Assembly (NCBI GenBank): GCA_947561715.1
Contig: OX387197.1
Coordinates: 7,809,001 to 7,873,000, forward strand
Length of the DNA: 64,000 nt
Direction: 5' to 3'
DNA from: Ascidia mentula
Taxonomy: Eukaryota > Chordata > Ascidiacea > Phlebobranchia > Ascidiidae
In this document: positions 1-11,713 of the stretch, one piece after another
Layout of the letters: every line of letters begins with the position of its first letter
Numbering within the stretch: the first letter of the stretch is position 1
Translations under genes and position numbers: made by a program
The notes under the pieces: generated by a model
Databases searched by the model: none
The model's input: only the letters and a program-made list of their open reading frames with translations
What the model was told of the DNA's origin: nothing

Positions 1-1612
1 AGAACATCAAAGATAATTCAAGCAACCGAAGATGTGTAAGTCGGCAATAATCGCCAACGGGCGTTTGCTGGACCGAATTTTCGGTTTAAGAGGCGTCATT
101 GGCAAAGAAAGAAGAAACCCGACAACACGTTCCAGACAACTCGCAGCATATGGACCGCTTTTTAAGTTTGACAATGATGACTGACAACGCTCCGAAACAA
201 ATTAAACGATTGCCAAGAAGTTGAGACTTTGTACCCAAACGATACGTTCATCGATGGAAAGTGTTTAATCAACATACTTCAGTTAGCAAACCATTTTTTG
301 TATGTGGCGTTTTGCTTCCATTGTATGTGCTGATTGTAAATTTTCAACGACTTTGATTACAAAATGCATTCGAATTTCCCCCAAAACAGCAAAAACCCAA
401 GCTCAGACATAAAAAAAACCGCAAGCGAAAACCCAATCCTCAGTACAAGGTATTTGAAACATGTGACGTAATAATACAAAGTCACATTCGTCCTGCAACT
501 AGATCACATGTTTGTCACTCAGCAGGGGCGAGAGTCACGGCAAGCACATTTGAAGACAATCCTTACTCGGTGAATTCTCCGGTTACAGCCCCCGCCCCTG
601 TGTTGAAGGAAAATCCAATACCCCACAAGGAAAGAGAAATGCCTCCCGTCGTTCCACTGCGCTTGAAAACCGATCACTGCACAGCAACTGTCGCCTGTGT
701 GGCCCAATGCAATGTACAATGCAACATGTAACACATTTGTTTTGAAATAAATCGAGTTTTTGATGCCCCTGATTGGTTGGTTAGGTCTGGTAAGGGCGTA
801 CACTGGTATGTCTGGTTTGTTGGTTTCAACGTTTGTTTGTGACGTCATAATGTTTTTTAGATATACCCGAAAAGAGTAAAACCTTTGCCCAATCAGTAAA
901 CCAACAACGTTGGGTAAAATTATGATGAATAGAGTCCGTCTTTTGCGAACAATAGAGAAGAAATAATTAAACCAAGTTCACCCAAAATTTGACCTTTAGC
1001 TATTGGTTAAAAACGTTATCCGGGCGGCCAGCTTTAATGGCCTGACTTAAGTACGTCGGGATAATTTGATTCGCTTGCACCTAGAACCGAGTCGTCCAAA
1101 CAATTGGCGGCGCGTTCTAACCTCTCAATCTAAGCCCTCGCTTTGGACCAGTTTTAGACGTTTGCAGCGAATTCTAGGTGTTATGTCCACACCGCAATCA
1201 GCCGGCTGAAGTTAGCTACAGAGGACAACAATGCGGGCCCCTGACGCCGTCGGATCGTGTTCGCGGGCCCTCTACATCCTAGAGGCCCATGCCGTCTCGC
1301 TCGACTAAAATTTCCCCCTTCAACCCTTCGGTGTCGCCGTCGCTTTTTTTGTGGCCACTGCCGCGGAGGGAAGAATCGCTTGCGACAGGCTGTGGAACAA
1401 CAAAACCTCGTTACGTCGGAAAGAGAAGCGCGTTGTCGACAATCTCGCTTAGCAGCTGTCGCGCTTTGAATAAATAAACAAGAACTGTTCGTTACAAGCG
1501 GGTTTGTGCACCTTGGATGGCAGTTCATTTAAAATGTTGCCCGCAATGGTTTTTATAGATATGTGGAACTGTTGTTAACTGTTTTATTTGAGTCTAACAG
1601 TCCTATTTTCAG
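1..1612. other. Upstream region, no supportable gene
   Basis: No frame here looks like a conserved protein; the open frames are short and of odd composition. The stretch at about 1200-1460 is clearly richer in G+C than its surroundings, so it could be a promoter or 5' non-coding exon of the Fringe gene. A pyrimidine run ending in AG at about 1612 lies just before the Fringe start codon and could be a splice acceptor, cis or spliced-leader. This is inference only. Confidence 0.35.
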
Positions 1613-1622
1613 ATACGCGAAT

Positions 1623-4600
1623 ATGAGACTTCGAGCTGTCAAAGTAGCGGTATTTCTGATCAGCTTTGTTTACTGTTGCGTTTTGTATTTGACCGGACAA
1701 AAAAATTCAGAAAACTTGTCGAATGAAAACAGAGGCGCGGACGCTCGCGTCGACAGCGTTGTGCGTAGCAGAAGAATTACGTCATTGCAAACCAACCACC
1801 TACAAAACAACGAGGACTACTATCAATTCATTCAACAGGACAGTATAAAAGAGCAACAGCCTAAAATTCACAAGCCAAAAGTGCAGGAGCACGACGACTT
1901 CGGGCGTGCCGTGACCTTGGATGACATTTTCATTAGTGTTAAAACGTCTGGCAAGTTCCATCGAAGCAGACTACAAGTTATATTGGATACTTGGTTCACA
2001 ACGGCAAGACGCCAGGTAAGGAGTTCAACTTGCTGCTTCCTGCTGACGATAACTTGTGTTTTTAAAACCGGTGAAGAAAGTTTACCAATATTAAAACTTT
2101 GGCAACTGTACTTATTATTGACACTTGTTAATATGTGGATTGGTGAGGAGCATCTCAAAATGTCAAGTAAAGTAAATGAGTTAAAGTTAAAAGCGTGTAG
2201 CCTATATGTGAGCCGGTAACATTTACAAGCGAAAACGGAGCTGTTGAAAAGTTTTTTCTGATAAAACCAGAAATAAAACACAAGGCTCACTTATACACGC
2301 TTTTAAGGGTGGGCAGCGGCCTCGCGGACCTGGCGCTATCCAAGTGCTTGTAAATCAAAAAATCAAAGGCAATTGTTCAGACTGTTTTGATAAAACGTGG
2401 CAGATACCCGGCATAGAGCGCCACACTTCCGTATCTGAAGTGCATTTAAGGCGTGGATATTTCGGTACGACCTGTCATGAGACAATAGAAACGGAATGTC
2501 CTTGTAAGTGCTATTTAAACAATGCCTGTCTCCAAAAGCAATTTCAGCAAATTCTTCGATTGACAATTGTGTTAAATACGTCTGAAACTTTCACACTTGA
2601 GTGGGTTTGTACATCGAGGTGGAATTAAAATTAATGATTTCCCCCAAAGATGGTCTAAAGCTTAGGTGGAAATATTTATTTTGCGCCTCGTACAAAAACT
2701 TTTTCTGTCGCAGCATTAGACGTCTGGCATGCGGGAAAGCAAGCGAACGACTTGCTGATTGTTTGTATTTCTTCTTTCAAACAACAACAAACTACCATTG
2801 TTGCCAAATAATGCCAGCGGTAAACATGCGTTTCAATTCGAGACAGCCAAACTAAAGCAGTTGCTGGTTATTTTGGATCAGCGTGAACTGTTAATTGCGG
2901 CAGGATAATCATGACAATCAGGGACGGAAGCCAGTTGAGGCAGTTGGTTTTCATGCAGAGCTATAATGTCGTTCGATGTGTGTGCGCAGGACATTGCCAA
3001 ACAATTGTGAGAACCTTTTAGCCCAACCTGCCTACTTGCTGAAATCAACGCCTGTTTCCGCAATTGAGGAAATTTGCGGTCCTCTAAATGCGACTGCCTG
3101 GTTAGTGTATATGAGAAAGCACAAATTGCAGCCTGTCTGTGATACAGCATATAACTTCACATGAAAAATGCTTACATTTTTCGTGTAAGTTAAAATAAAA
3201 AACATACAGTTTGCAGCTCCAATCGTTTCACAAAACAACATTATCATTTCATTGAATACTGCAGACATTTTTTATTGTTTTAAAGCTTTAAAATTATAGT
3301 TAAGTTAAGGCCATACAAAGAGACTTCAGAGCTTAAACTATGTAGAGTTGTTCGTGTATTTTTGTAGAACGTCACCTAAACAAAATGAGCACGTGTCCAA
3401 TAAAGGACGTTTTATTTTGCCGTTTCCTGTAATGATACTGGACACACTTGTGTCTGTCGCAGCTTCAATTAAAAACAGAGGTAATGAAAAGATTTGGCGG
3501 ACGACCGGTGAAAAGAAACACCAGCACAAAGCTGCGCTTATATGTTGCTAATTGGTAGGAGGTTGAGACAGGCGGGTCACATACCGAACAGCTGACGCGA
3601 CCGATCAAGTTTCGATTAAAGAACGACCTGATACGGTTTGTATGGCGGTGTGGACCAACAATTTCCTCACCGGAACACCGAAATGAACACCAACTGCCTT
3701 CGTAGAAACTAAGCAAAGACAATACCGTTATTGTAGTTCTCCTTACTTAACTCTCCGCAACTATAAATTTGTGCACATTCAAATATGTTCAATGCAAGCG
3801 TTTCATTTGGGCAAATGTGTTGTTTTTGTCCCAATTGTTATTACCGTAGGTGCTATGCAAAAGTTTAACGATCCAAAAACGTAGGCACCAGCCCCAGTTT
3901 CCATAGAAATCAACAGAACATGCAGCTTTTAGGGATGTCTCCTTGGTAGCATCCATACTTTTGGTAATGGTTTGTAAACAAGTTTCTAAGACCAGCTATG
4001 TAGGGTCAAAACATGTTTTTGTATCGTGAGTTATTTTCCCAGCGGAATGCAGGCAAGACAAATATCACAAACCACACGAACCGCCCGCAGTGGGGGTTCG
4101 GAAAATGTGGCGCGGTTGTCAGCCGTGATTGAAATTAGCTTTGTTTGCCGAAACGCCGTGTTTTGTGAACATTGAAGTGCAAAACAAACAGATGGGAGGT
4201 ATTATAAGTAGCAAAATCACAACTGTCTGTAATCTTCCTGCGTTAACGAAAAAATAGCCAATACGCAAATAGACAGAGAGAAGCTTGACTACGGAAAATT
4301 ACAAACAATACCACCGATTTCTAATTATAATCCTTAATTCGTTTTTTCTTGTTTAGACGTACTTTTTTACCGACACCGACGATGATCATTACCAGAAGTT
4401 ATCAGGTAAGTTTCATTAATTTTTACCCATCCGTATTTTTCTGCCACGAAAAGGCAATACATTTCCATTTTTTGAAGGTGGAAATCTTATTAACACTGGA
4501 TGTGGCGAAAGTCATACAAGGTAGGCTATATTTGCTCAAATGATTACTAGCAGTAGGCTAAATTCCACCAGCACATGGCAAATAGTTACCATGTAATTTC

Positions 4601-6672
4601 GATCGATGTGTGCGGTGTTATTGTCATTTGGTTTGCGTAGCAACATTTAAAAAGGTTTTTCCATTTTCGTTTGTAACAAAGCTTTGATTCCATCAAAAAC
4701 ACACGCTAAAAGTGGTATATTATTTCCTTTGTTTGTCTTCGACCAAACCAAACTTTATTGTCAGGAACATCGCTATTTGTCTGTCGCTAAAATATTGATC
4801 ATAACATTGGTACTTAAAAACTTTGTGTGCTTCATCGAAAACGCGTATACACTGTACACAAATAGACAATAACGCCACATACATGTACACATGTATAGTT
4901 TCAAGGTGCGTTGTGATTGACTAATCTACCGTGTTTTTAGGCATGACCTCGCATGCAAAATGGGTGCGGAGTACGATGCCTTCAGAACATCCAGAAAAAA
5001 GTAAGAATCATCATTTTTATTCAATTTCCACGGCAAGTTTACCCTACAAACAGTCCATTGCCGGTGGTGTCTAAATCTCACAAACCATCATTAAAGAAGC
5101 TTGTCGGTCAAAGTAAACATAGCAGTAGTCAAAATTACGACAAGTTGAACATAGCCTATTTGCAACGTACATTACACAGGAACAGTGCTTGTATGCAGAA
5201 AAAAGTGTATGGCATGAAGTTCTTCCTATATTTATATTAAAGTCCTTCATCTGTGCCCGGCCCGATAACGACTGTTTTCGATAACCTCTCTCGTGTCATT
5301 TTATTTTTATTGGTCATTGTTCATCCGTGCGGTGCATTTTTTGCGAAAAATATCCGCTATGCACAAAAGTGTGTAGTTGAAAAACGGCAATTTAAAATAT
5401 GAAAATATGAAACGGTGAATACTTCCAACCACCCTTCGTGTAAGTTCATGTCCAACAAATACGTGCTTAGGACTTACGATCACTCTATCACGTTTCCAAG
5501 GTGGTGGTGCCATTTCGATGACGACAATTACGTAAACACTGGTCGATTGGTAAAAATGCTGCTAAACTATGATTGGCGGAAGGACATGTACATCGGTCGA
5601 GTCAGCTTGAATCACCCTTTTCATGTACGTATTTCCTGTGTCTATAATAGCAGTTTTCTCTGTGTTCAATGTGGACAAACTTTATTTATAAAAACTCTTA
5701 TCCTATGTAGAGCTTGTTCAACAATAGCAAAGTGGAATTCTGGTTCGCAACTGGAGGTGCAGGATTATGTGTGTCCAGCGCCCTTGCCGAGAAGATGTCC
5801 CCATGGTGCAGGTAACATCAAACCTACGTTGCCTCAAATCCGTCTAGTCACCTAGATTTCCGCATAGATTTCCAAATAAATGATTTCATTTTAAAAAACC
5901 TATACGTCAACGTACACTTACAAAGAAACTCTGCTTATTTGCGGAGAGTGGCTTAAAAACTGGTGTTTTTAAGCAGCTTGTCAGCAGATTACAAATAAAC
6001 TTCGTTTCAGCAATGGAAGACTGGAGGAGACTTCGAGTCTATTACGAGCGCCAGACGACTGCACACTCGGATTTGTCATCAATAACCGGCTGGGAGTCGA
6101 ATTAACACACTCACATTTATTACACTCTCACCTAGAGGTGCTGGGCGAACTTCCAAAAGTATCGCTTACGAAACAGGTGAGACATTCACCAACAAATAAG
6201 GCCCAATCGATTTTAACCGGTGGTTCCCAATCTTTTTGGTGTCACGGACCCTTTTTTTAATGTAAATTTACCTGGGCGTCTTGTAGCGAACCAAATTACA
6301 CATTTCATCAAATAGACAAATGGGTATAAGGTAACAAACAGGAAGGTTTTTAAAAATAAATTAAATTACTTTAAATCCAAGAAGCCAAGGTTGGGAACCA
6401 CTTGAATTGTTCTTTCATCGAAGATAGCCATTTATAAACACTTTTATATACGCATGTTTAAAGTGTGATAAACACCAGCTTGTTTCCATAAAAAAATCCT
6501 TGGTTTAAACCATTTATAAACACAGGTGAGTTTAAGTTATCGTTTGAACGAGGAGTCGAGCAACCTCATATCACTGGATCAACGTTACAACTCGACGTTC
6601 GACCCGACGCTATTTATTTCTCTGCATTGTCTTTTGTCACCAACTGCCACAATTTGCGTTCGGGCATCTTAG
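1623..6672 (+). CDS. FNG: Fringe-type O-fucosylpeptide 3-beta-N-acetylglucosaminyltransferase
   Basis: Eight coding exons join in phase: 1623-2015, 4357-4405, 4478-4520, 4941-5000, 5501-5624, 5711-5811, 6011-6176, 6526-6672, giving about 360 residues, a usual Fringe length. Fringe is a Golgi enzyme that adds GlcNAc to O-fucose on Notch EGF repeats and so tunes Notch ligand response. The N-terminus ([19 protein letters not shown]) reads as a type II signal anchor. The metal-binding DxD motif is present as CHFDDDNYV (Asp 188-190), followed by the family blocks [22 protein letters not shown] and LLHSHLE. The start is the first Met in frame after a likely acceptor at about 1612. Exon 6 starts at 5711 rather than at the AG at 5727, because only that keeps phase 0. 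Which vertebrate paralogue it matches (lunatic, manic, radical) cannot be said. Intron 1 (2016-4356) shows no other gene. Confidence 0.92.
6218..6403. mobile_element. Short hAT-like MITE in the last Fringe intron
   Basis: The left end reads CGGTGGTTCCCAATC and the right end, reverse-complemented, reads AAGTGGTTCCCAACC. These are inverted ends of the type common in non-autonomous hAT elements. No clean 8-bp target duplication was found, so the copy is probably old. It lies inside Fringe intron 7 (6177-6525) and carries no coding sequence. Confidence 0.5.
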
Positions 6673-7689
6673 CCCATATCGCAATACTTTTGATGTTCTC
6701 CAAGTTCTATCACTGTGCCTTTTTTATTTAACTGCATGGGAACAAAGTGCATGCATGCGGAAAATTCGTCGTGAAAACGTTTGTAATAAAAGTAGACAAA
6801 CGGTGTGAGTTTGTTGAATTATTCCCGAATTGGGTTCCATGGGCTGCTATCTGGTTTCAAGCAAAGTCGGGCGAATATGTTGTTCAGCATTGGGACGTGA
6901 GAACAAAGTCAAAAAGTACGACAATTTGGATGAGAAAACGTTTACGTTGACTTTATGTTCATTCAACTTAAATAATCTAGCAGGTCTGCGGACAAAAAAG
7001 TTGGGGAAACATCAAACATTGGTTTTGAGTTTACAGAAAGGCCAACGATTGCCGGGCAAGCGAGTCATGATCCTATGGTAGTGCAACGGCTCCTTCATTT
7101 TCTCCGTCAAACACAATTTCCCGAAGAACAAATTCACCGTTTTGCAAACAAAACTTACCTAAATATTGATGAAAACCTAATAGTTTAGGTAATCGTTTTC
7201 AGGGATCACTACCCATTCTGTTGCAATCTTCGTGACGGTTTCCACCTTTTATGTTACTTTATATCAGTGCTTCCCAGCCTTTTTTCAGCCAGCGTCCCAC
7301 TTTTAATGGCCATTATTTTTTCGAAAGATTTCGATAAATATGCGTCAATTTTTTACCACTATGAGATTATATTTCAAACGGCCAAAGCGTGCTCTTGCAG
7401 TGGGTAACTTTGTCCATCTCCTAGGACGTAACGTTAACAGTTAGACTCTAACTGTAACTGTTAAAGTATCAGACTATGTAAGTTGCAAATGACTTATCAG
7501 TGTACGGTAACGTTTATTCACAGGTGAAAATCTGTCAAATTTTTTACCTCAGAAAACGACAAACATCGTCAATTATTATTAAAAAAAACAAAACAGAAAA
7601 GGGATCAGTAATAGAAAAGGCTTACCTCTACCTCTATATGCCCGCTTTGCGCCAATCTAAAAACCGTCCACATGTAGCTGACCAGTAGG
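6673..7689. other. Intergenic stretch with one lone hAT-type terminus
   Basis: No gene is supportable. A hAT-style end (CAGTGCTTCCCAGCC) begins at about 7265 and is followed by GTCCCAC, but a matching opposite end was not found. The rest is AT-rich unique sequence. Confidence 0.35.
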
Positions 7690-7795
7690 AATGTCATGGC
7701 TCTTTGCTGCCCCTCAGCGGTGGAAAGGATTGTTTATCTGTGGCGTGCATCGTATTTGCTACGCGTGACATGGCATGTTGCCATGCCTTTAGTTT

Positions 7796-8148
7796 CATCG
7801 GAATTGTTCTTCTGGCTCTTAAGTTTCTAAAGTGTTTATTGAATCCGACGTTTCGTCTGCCATCCGGCGGGACTTCCTCAGGGTTATGTCAAGACTAATG
7901 TATCAAACGTTTGATCACTAAAAACGTAAGAAAAACACAAGAAAAAAGGGAATGGATAACATTGGCACCGCTGGTATCGTCACGTGACCAGGTGTGTAGC
8001 GAGGCGTAACACTTACAAGCTCCTTGTCATTCACGCAATGGTTGTACTTGTGAATGTGGAGCGTCTCCAGGAATAGACGTTTTGTGTGGTTTTATAGAGT
8101 CCTATAGGACTCGGACCTCAAAGTTAAAGTTAACTCGGTGACCGAGTG
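7796..8148. mobile_element. 353-bp retro-insert flanked by a 12-bp target duplication
   Basis: The insert sits between two exact copies of TGCCTTTAGTTT (7784-7795 and 8149-8160) inside the NAD synthetase relic. The target sequence occurs once, nearly unchanged, in the main gene (about 13498), so the duplication is attributable to insertion. A duplication this long suits target-primed reverse transcription (LINE, SINE or Penelope-like) better than cut-and-paste. The insert contains a hammerhead-like core on the minus strand and no coding frame. Confidence 0.6.
7840..7890 (-). ncRNA. Degenerate hammerhead-like motif in the retro-insert
   Basis: On the minus strand the order is CTGAGGA, then a foldable stretch (outer GUC/GAC, inner GCC/GGC around loop GGAU), then GAAA, then CGUC. 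This is the hammerhead order with one change in the first core box (consensus CUGAUGA) and a minimal helix III. Stem I is weak (about two good pairs). It is probably a relic of a Penelope-type ribozyme and is unlikely to cleave. Confidence 0.4.
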
Positions 8149-8232
8149 TGCCTTTAGTTTGCCCACAATAATTTATTGCAGTTAGCTGTACACGGCAGGA
8201 AAAAATGTAAATAAAACAGTTCTTATGTTACT

Positions 8233-8308
8233 GTAACATACGTCACAGAAAGCAGTGCTTGTATTGCGTGTGTAACATACGTCACAGAAACCAGTGCTTG
8301 TATTGCGT
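8233..8308. repeat. Two tandem 39-bp units
   Basis: Two direct copies of a unit beginning GTAACATACGTCACAGAAA lie head to tail (8233-8271 and 8272-8308) with one internal difference. The block directly follows the NAD synthetase relic. No coding or structural role is visible. Confidence 0.8.
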
Positions 8309-8605
8309 AATGTTTTGCGCGCAGCTTTGCACATGTACTGCATAATCCCACAATGTGACCCAAATGATTGAGCCATCGAATATTCTCGAGTAAAGTGATT
8401 CGTTCAACATCCTGTTTACCACATAAAATGTTCTCCTATGCTTATGTCACATCACACCTATGTTCTTGTATTATATTACTTCAAGCGCCTCATGATATCA
8501 CGTGACATTATTGACCAATCAGCTCTCATAATGGAGAGCGTTAAAAGTCCCAGGTTAGACCGGTAAATTCATTCTAATTCTATTTGATTCTAATTCATTG
8601 TAATT

Positions 8606-8650
8606 CATTCTATTTGCTGCCATTCTATTTGCTGCCATTCTATTTGCTGG
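8606..8650. repeat. Three tandem 15-bp units
   Basis: CATTCTATTTGCTGC is repeated three times, the last unit ending in G. It is preceded by looser CTAATT-type repeats from about 8573. It is a small minisatellite with no visible function. The stretch 8651-9393 shows no gene. Confidence 0.85.
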
Positions 8651-9393
8651 CATCCTATCAACGTTGTATTGAAAGCTATAATGTACCGTCGTAATGAAGA
8701 AGATAACAGAAATGAATACAATTATTCGGGAAGAGATCTTGGTTTTGGGTGCTTTATAGAACGGGGCAGAAGCAGGTTTAACCATCGAAGAGACTCAATA
8801 ACAGCTCAGGCCATCGAGACACTGTTAAATATCTCTGAGACCCTTAGAGTTATTTACATTACTTACCCAGTGGTTCTTAACGTTTTTTGTCTGTGCAATG
8901 ATTGAAACTTGGATGTTCTTGCTTCCGCTGTTAAGACAAAAGTCACTGGTTTGGGAACTGCGAGCAGTTAGCCTTCAATAGCCTATTATGGATGATTCTG
9001 TAATCATCTTTCAGCTGCTTTAGATATAATCAGTTAACTTCAGATAAAACGTGGCAGGCGGATGATGGGATAACGATCAGTTGCAGCTGATTTGACTTTG
9101 TACAACTATACGTTACAAACCTAAAGGGACGTAAAGGTATAGTTCTGTGAATCTTATGTAAAAATGCAACGCTTTTGCTGTTTGTCTTTGTGCAACTTGC
9201 GCTAGGTCAGCTTCAATCCAACTCATGATGCGTTGCAATATTCGCAATAGCAGTGGAGTGATTGTCGCAATTCCATCAACACGTTCCTTGTTACCACGTG
9301 TTAATGTAACTAGTTGATGATGCAGCAAAAAACAGCCTGGAGCATTTTACACACGTTAACCGACACAAAATTTACGATAGTTGTTTAGTTTAA

Positions 9394-11340
9394 CCCTTTA
9401 AGCGCCACGGGCCACTTAAGTGGCCCAAAGAGGTGCTTTTTTTAATAAATTATCAATTCCGTTGTGATTGGCCTAGAGACATAAGGTTTTCAGCAACAGA
9501 CAACTTGAAGCGTGAAGTTTATTGAAAAAATGAAAAAAAAATACATTTGCATTGAAATTTTTTGACTAATTAGTCATTCATTTGATGATGATTATCATTA
9601 TGAACAAACCAGCACAGCAGGTGGTCTGATTGCATGTCCAATTAAATGGCCAACTACCCGTTGGGAGTAGCGCGAAACGTTCTACAGACGAATTGTGCGC
9701 GAGGGTCTCAGCTTTCGATCGGCGGTTTCCGTTTCTCTCTATGACGTCACAATGGCGAGATGTGCGCATGCAAATTTTGACTGGTGGTATTGCTGTATTT
9801 TTTGCGTACAAAACAACAAAATAGCAGGAAGAAATGTACATAACATGAAATAAACATTATGAGGGTGCAGTATAAAAAAAAAATAAAGAAAAACATTATA
9901 ATAAACAAACAAAAAAATTTTTTTTTTTTCGCCGAAGCATAAAAAACACCAATTTACAAAAAAAAATAGAACACCTTCATCACTTATAGTTACAGGTTTT
10001 TATTCTGGTTCCACAACACTGGTTTTGCTTTCCGGACAATAGACAATTGAGTAATTCTTTTCTCAGCATAACAATCGCCAATGGTTTTCGGAAGGGTATA
10101 TCCAAAACATATCCACAAAAAGTTCAATGATGATGATTTGGTCATGTCACAGTCACCTCTGTAACATCCCTGATGCATAATTTGCTATCAAAGCATCATA
10201 TATTGAACCGTATTCATGCAATTTGTTCAAGAATCAAAGGGTTGTGAGTGTCGTTGAAGGCATGACTCAGTAAATACGGTCGCTTCAATTTCATACAGCT
10301 GATTTTTTCCTTGTCTTTTTTCTAGAGTGTCTCTGTCATGTTGTGGCTAAGGCTTATACACTGGTAGTTGGCTTGTATATTCAATTATTCATATTCTTTT
10401 CTTTGCATAACAATCGCCAATTGTTTTCGGAAGGGTATATCCAAAACAGAACCACAAAAAGTTCAATGATGATGATTTGGTCATGTCACAATCACCTATG
10501 TAACATCCCTGGTGTATAATTTGCTATCAAAGCATCATATATGGAACCATATTCATGCAATTTGTTCAAGTATCCAACAGTTGTGGGTGTGGCTGTGGGC
10601 GTCACCCAGTAATTAGGGTAGCTTCAATTTCATACAACTGATTTTTTTCCTTGTTTTTTTTCTACATTGTCTCTGTTATGTTGTGGAAAAGGTTTATATG
10701 CACTGGTAGAAGGCTTGTCTATTTAATTATCAATATACTTTGATGTTATGCCTTCTTTTTCATCAACTTGCTGACATACACTACCAGTTGAACACAAAAA
10801 GAAACAAACAAAAAAATTTTTTTTAGAAGTGCTGTCAAATTCATCTGCTATCAGTTAGCAAACGCCTGAGCTGTGTTATAAAGTTTACAAGCCCTTTTAC
10901 AAGCAATAACTAACAGTATAAGTAGGTTATATCAAAATAACTCCCTAAAATTTCAGTTTACTAGACAGTACCGTCGCTCAAAAATATCAAATGCAGCGAC
11001 CCAGTTTTTTCGCTTCATTGCGTCTTGGTGTTCACACTGATTCAGTCAACAGTCGAATTATTTTAAAATTCGCACAATTTCGGGAGTTATGGAAATTTTA
11101 AATAGGGTACCTGTGGCTTGGAAGCTATTTTAGTAGGGGTGGTTACATTTTTGGATATAACTACTCCAAAACATGGAGTTATTGAACTGGAAAAGCGATG
11201 ACTGTGTAGAGTATGAATTTGTATATGATTTTTGTGTTTTAATTTTTAGTCTAGCGTTTGTAGATAAAAAGTTATAGCTTCCTAAACTTAAACAATGAAA
11301 AATCTTCAATTGTTGAATATAGGGCGTGGCGCTTAAAGGG
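9394..11340. mobile_element. Non-autonomous piggyBac-type DNA transposon, 1.95 kb
   Basis: Both flanks are TTAA (9390-9393 and 11341-11344), the hallmark piggyBac target. The ends form a 16-bp perfect inverted repeat, CCCTTTAAGCGCCACG, starting with the CCC typical of the superfamily. Six-frame reading shows no transposase, so this copy would depend on an enzyme made elsewhere. Just inside the left end GGGCCACTTAAGTGGCCC is a perfect 18-bp palindrome. A roughly 340-bp segment is duplicated in tandem inside (see separate entry). Confidence 0.8.
10053..10740. repeat. Tandem duplication of a ~340-bp unit inside the piggyBac-type element
   Basis: The segment starting CATAACAATCGCCAATGG at about 10068 recurs at about 10408 with scattered differences and continues through matching blocks (GTTCAATGATGATGATTTGG, GCTATCAAAGCATCATATA, TTCATGCAATTTGTTCAAG). 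The copies span roughly 10053-10392 and 10393-10740. Divergence of several percent suggests the duplication is not recent. No frame is conserved between copies. Confidence 0.8.
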
Positions 11341-11713
11341 TTAAAGTCTCGTGAAGTGTTTTTTTTTTTGTCAGCTGGGTAACATCCCCTTTCTGGGAAC
11401 CTACGTACGAGAAGTTAATTTTTCTGGACAACCGGCGTTTTGATTCAAGTTCAGTTGTTTATAACAGCAATTTTATAAGTTTACATGACAAGTAAGGGTC
11501 GTGACTTCGGTTATTTTGTATTATTAACATGATATTCAACGGTGCACAAACCTTTTTACATGAAGACAATTTTAACCAGGTGCAGACGCCCATGGGCCGG
11601 CGTTATTTTTCAAAGTTTTTAACCATTATATTAGAACACAGAAGTTTAAAAATACATTGTTATTTACTACTTAGCATTTAGAGACATTTTCGTGTACACC
11701 TATACACGTTCCA

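Larger units (their letters stand above)
7690..8235 (+). pseudogene. Decayed partial copy of the NAD synthetase gene (exon 6 to exon 7 start)
   Basis: At 7696-7795 one frame reads LLPLSGGKDCLSVACIVF, closely matching the ATP-binding-loop exon of the NAD synthetase gene downstream (exon 6, about 13411-13484). The similarity runs past that exon's splice donor into intron sequence (CATGTTGCCATGCCTTTAGTTT against TATGTTGTGATGGCTTTAGTTT). It resumes at 8149-8235, matching 13500-13590 (intron end and start of exon 7, CTGTACACGGCAGG against CTGTTCACGGCAGC). Because intron is included, this is a DNA-level duplication, not a retrocopy. It is split by a 353-bp insert (7796-8148). It keeps the SGG of the loop, unlike the main gene. 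It is not expected to make protein. Confidence 0.75.

Noticed and set aside
519-848. 109-codon minus-strand frame
   Set aside because: Odd composition, no recognised motif, and no splice or start context; most likely chance.
1181-1528. 115-codon minus-strand frame and overlapping plus frames in the GC-rich patch
   Set aside because: Arg-rich low-information translations in several frames at once, typical of a GC-rich non-coding stretch.
8868-8960. Short hAT-like element (CAGTGGTTCTTAACG ... GGTTTGGGAACTG)
   Set aside because: Ends are only partly complementary and there is no target duplication; too degenerate to annotate.
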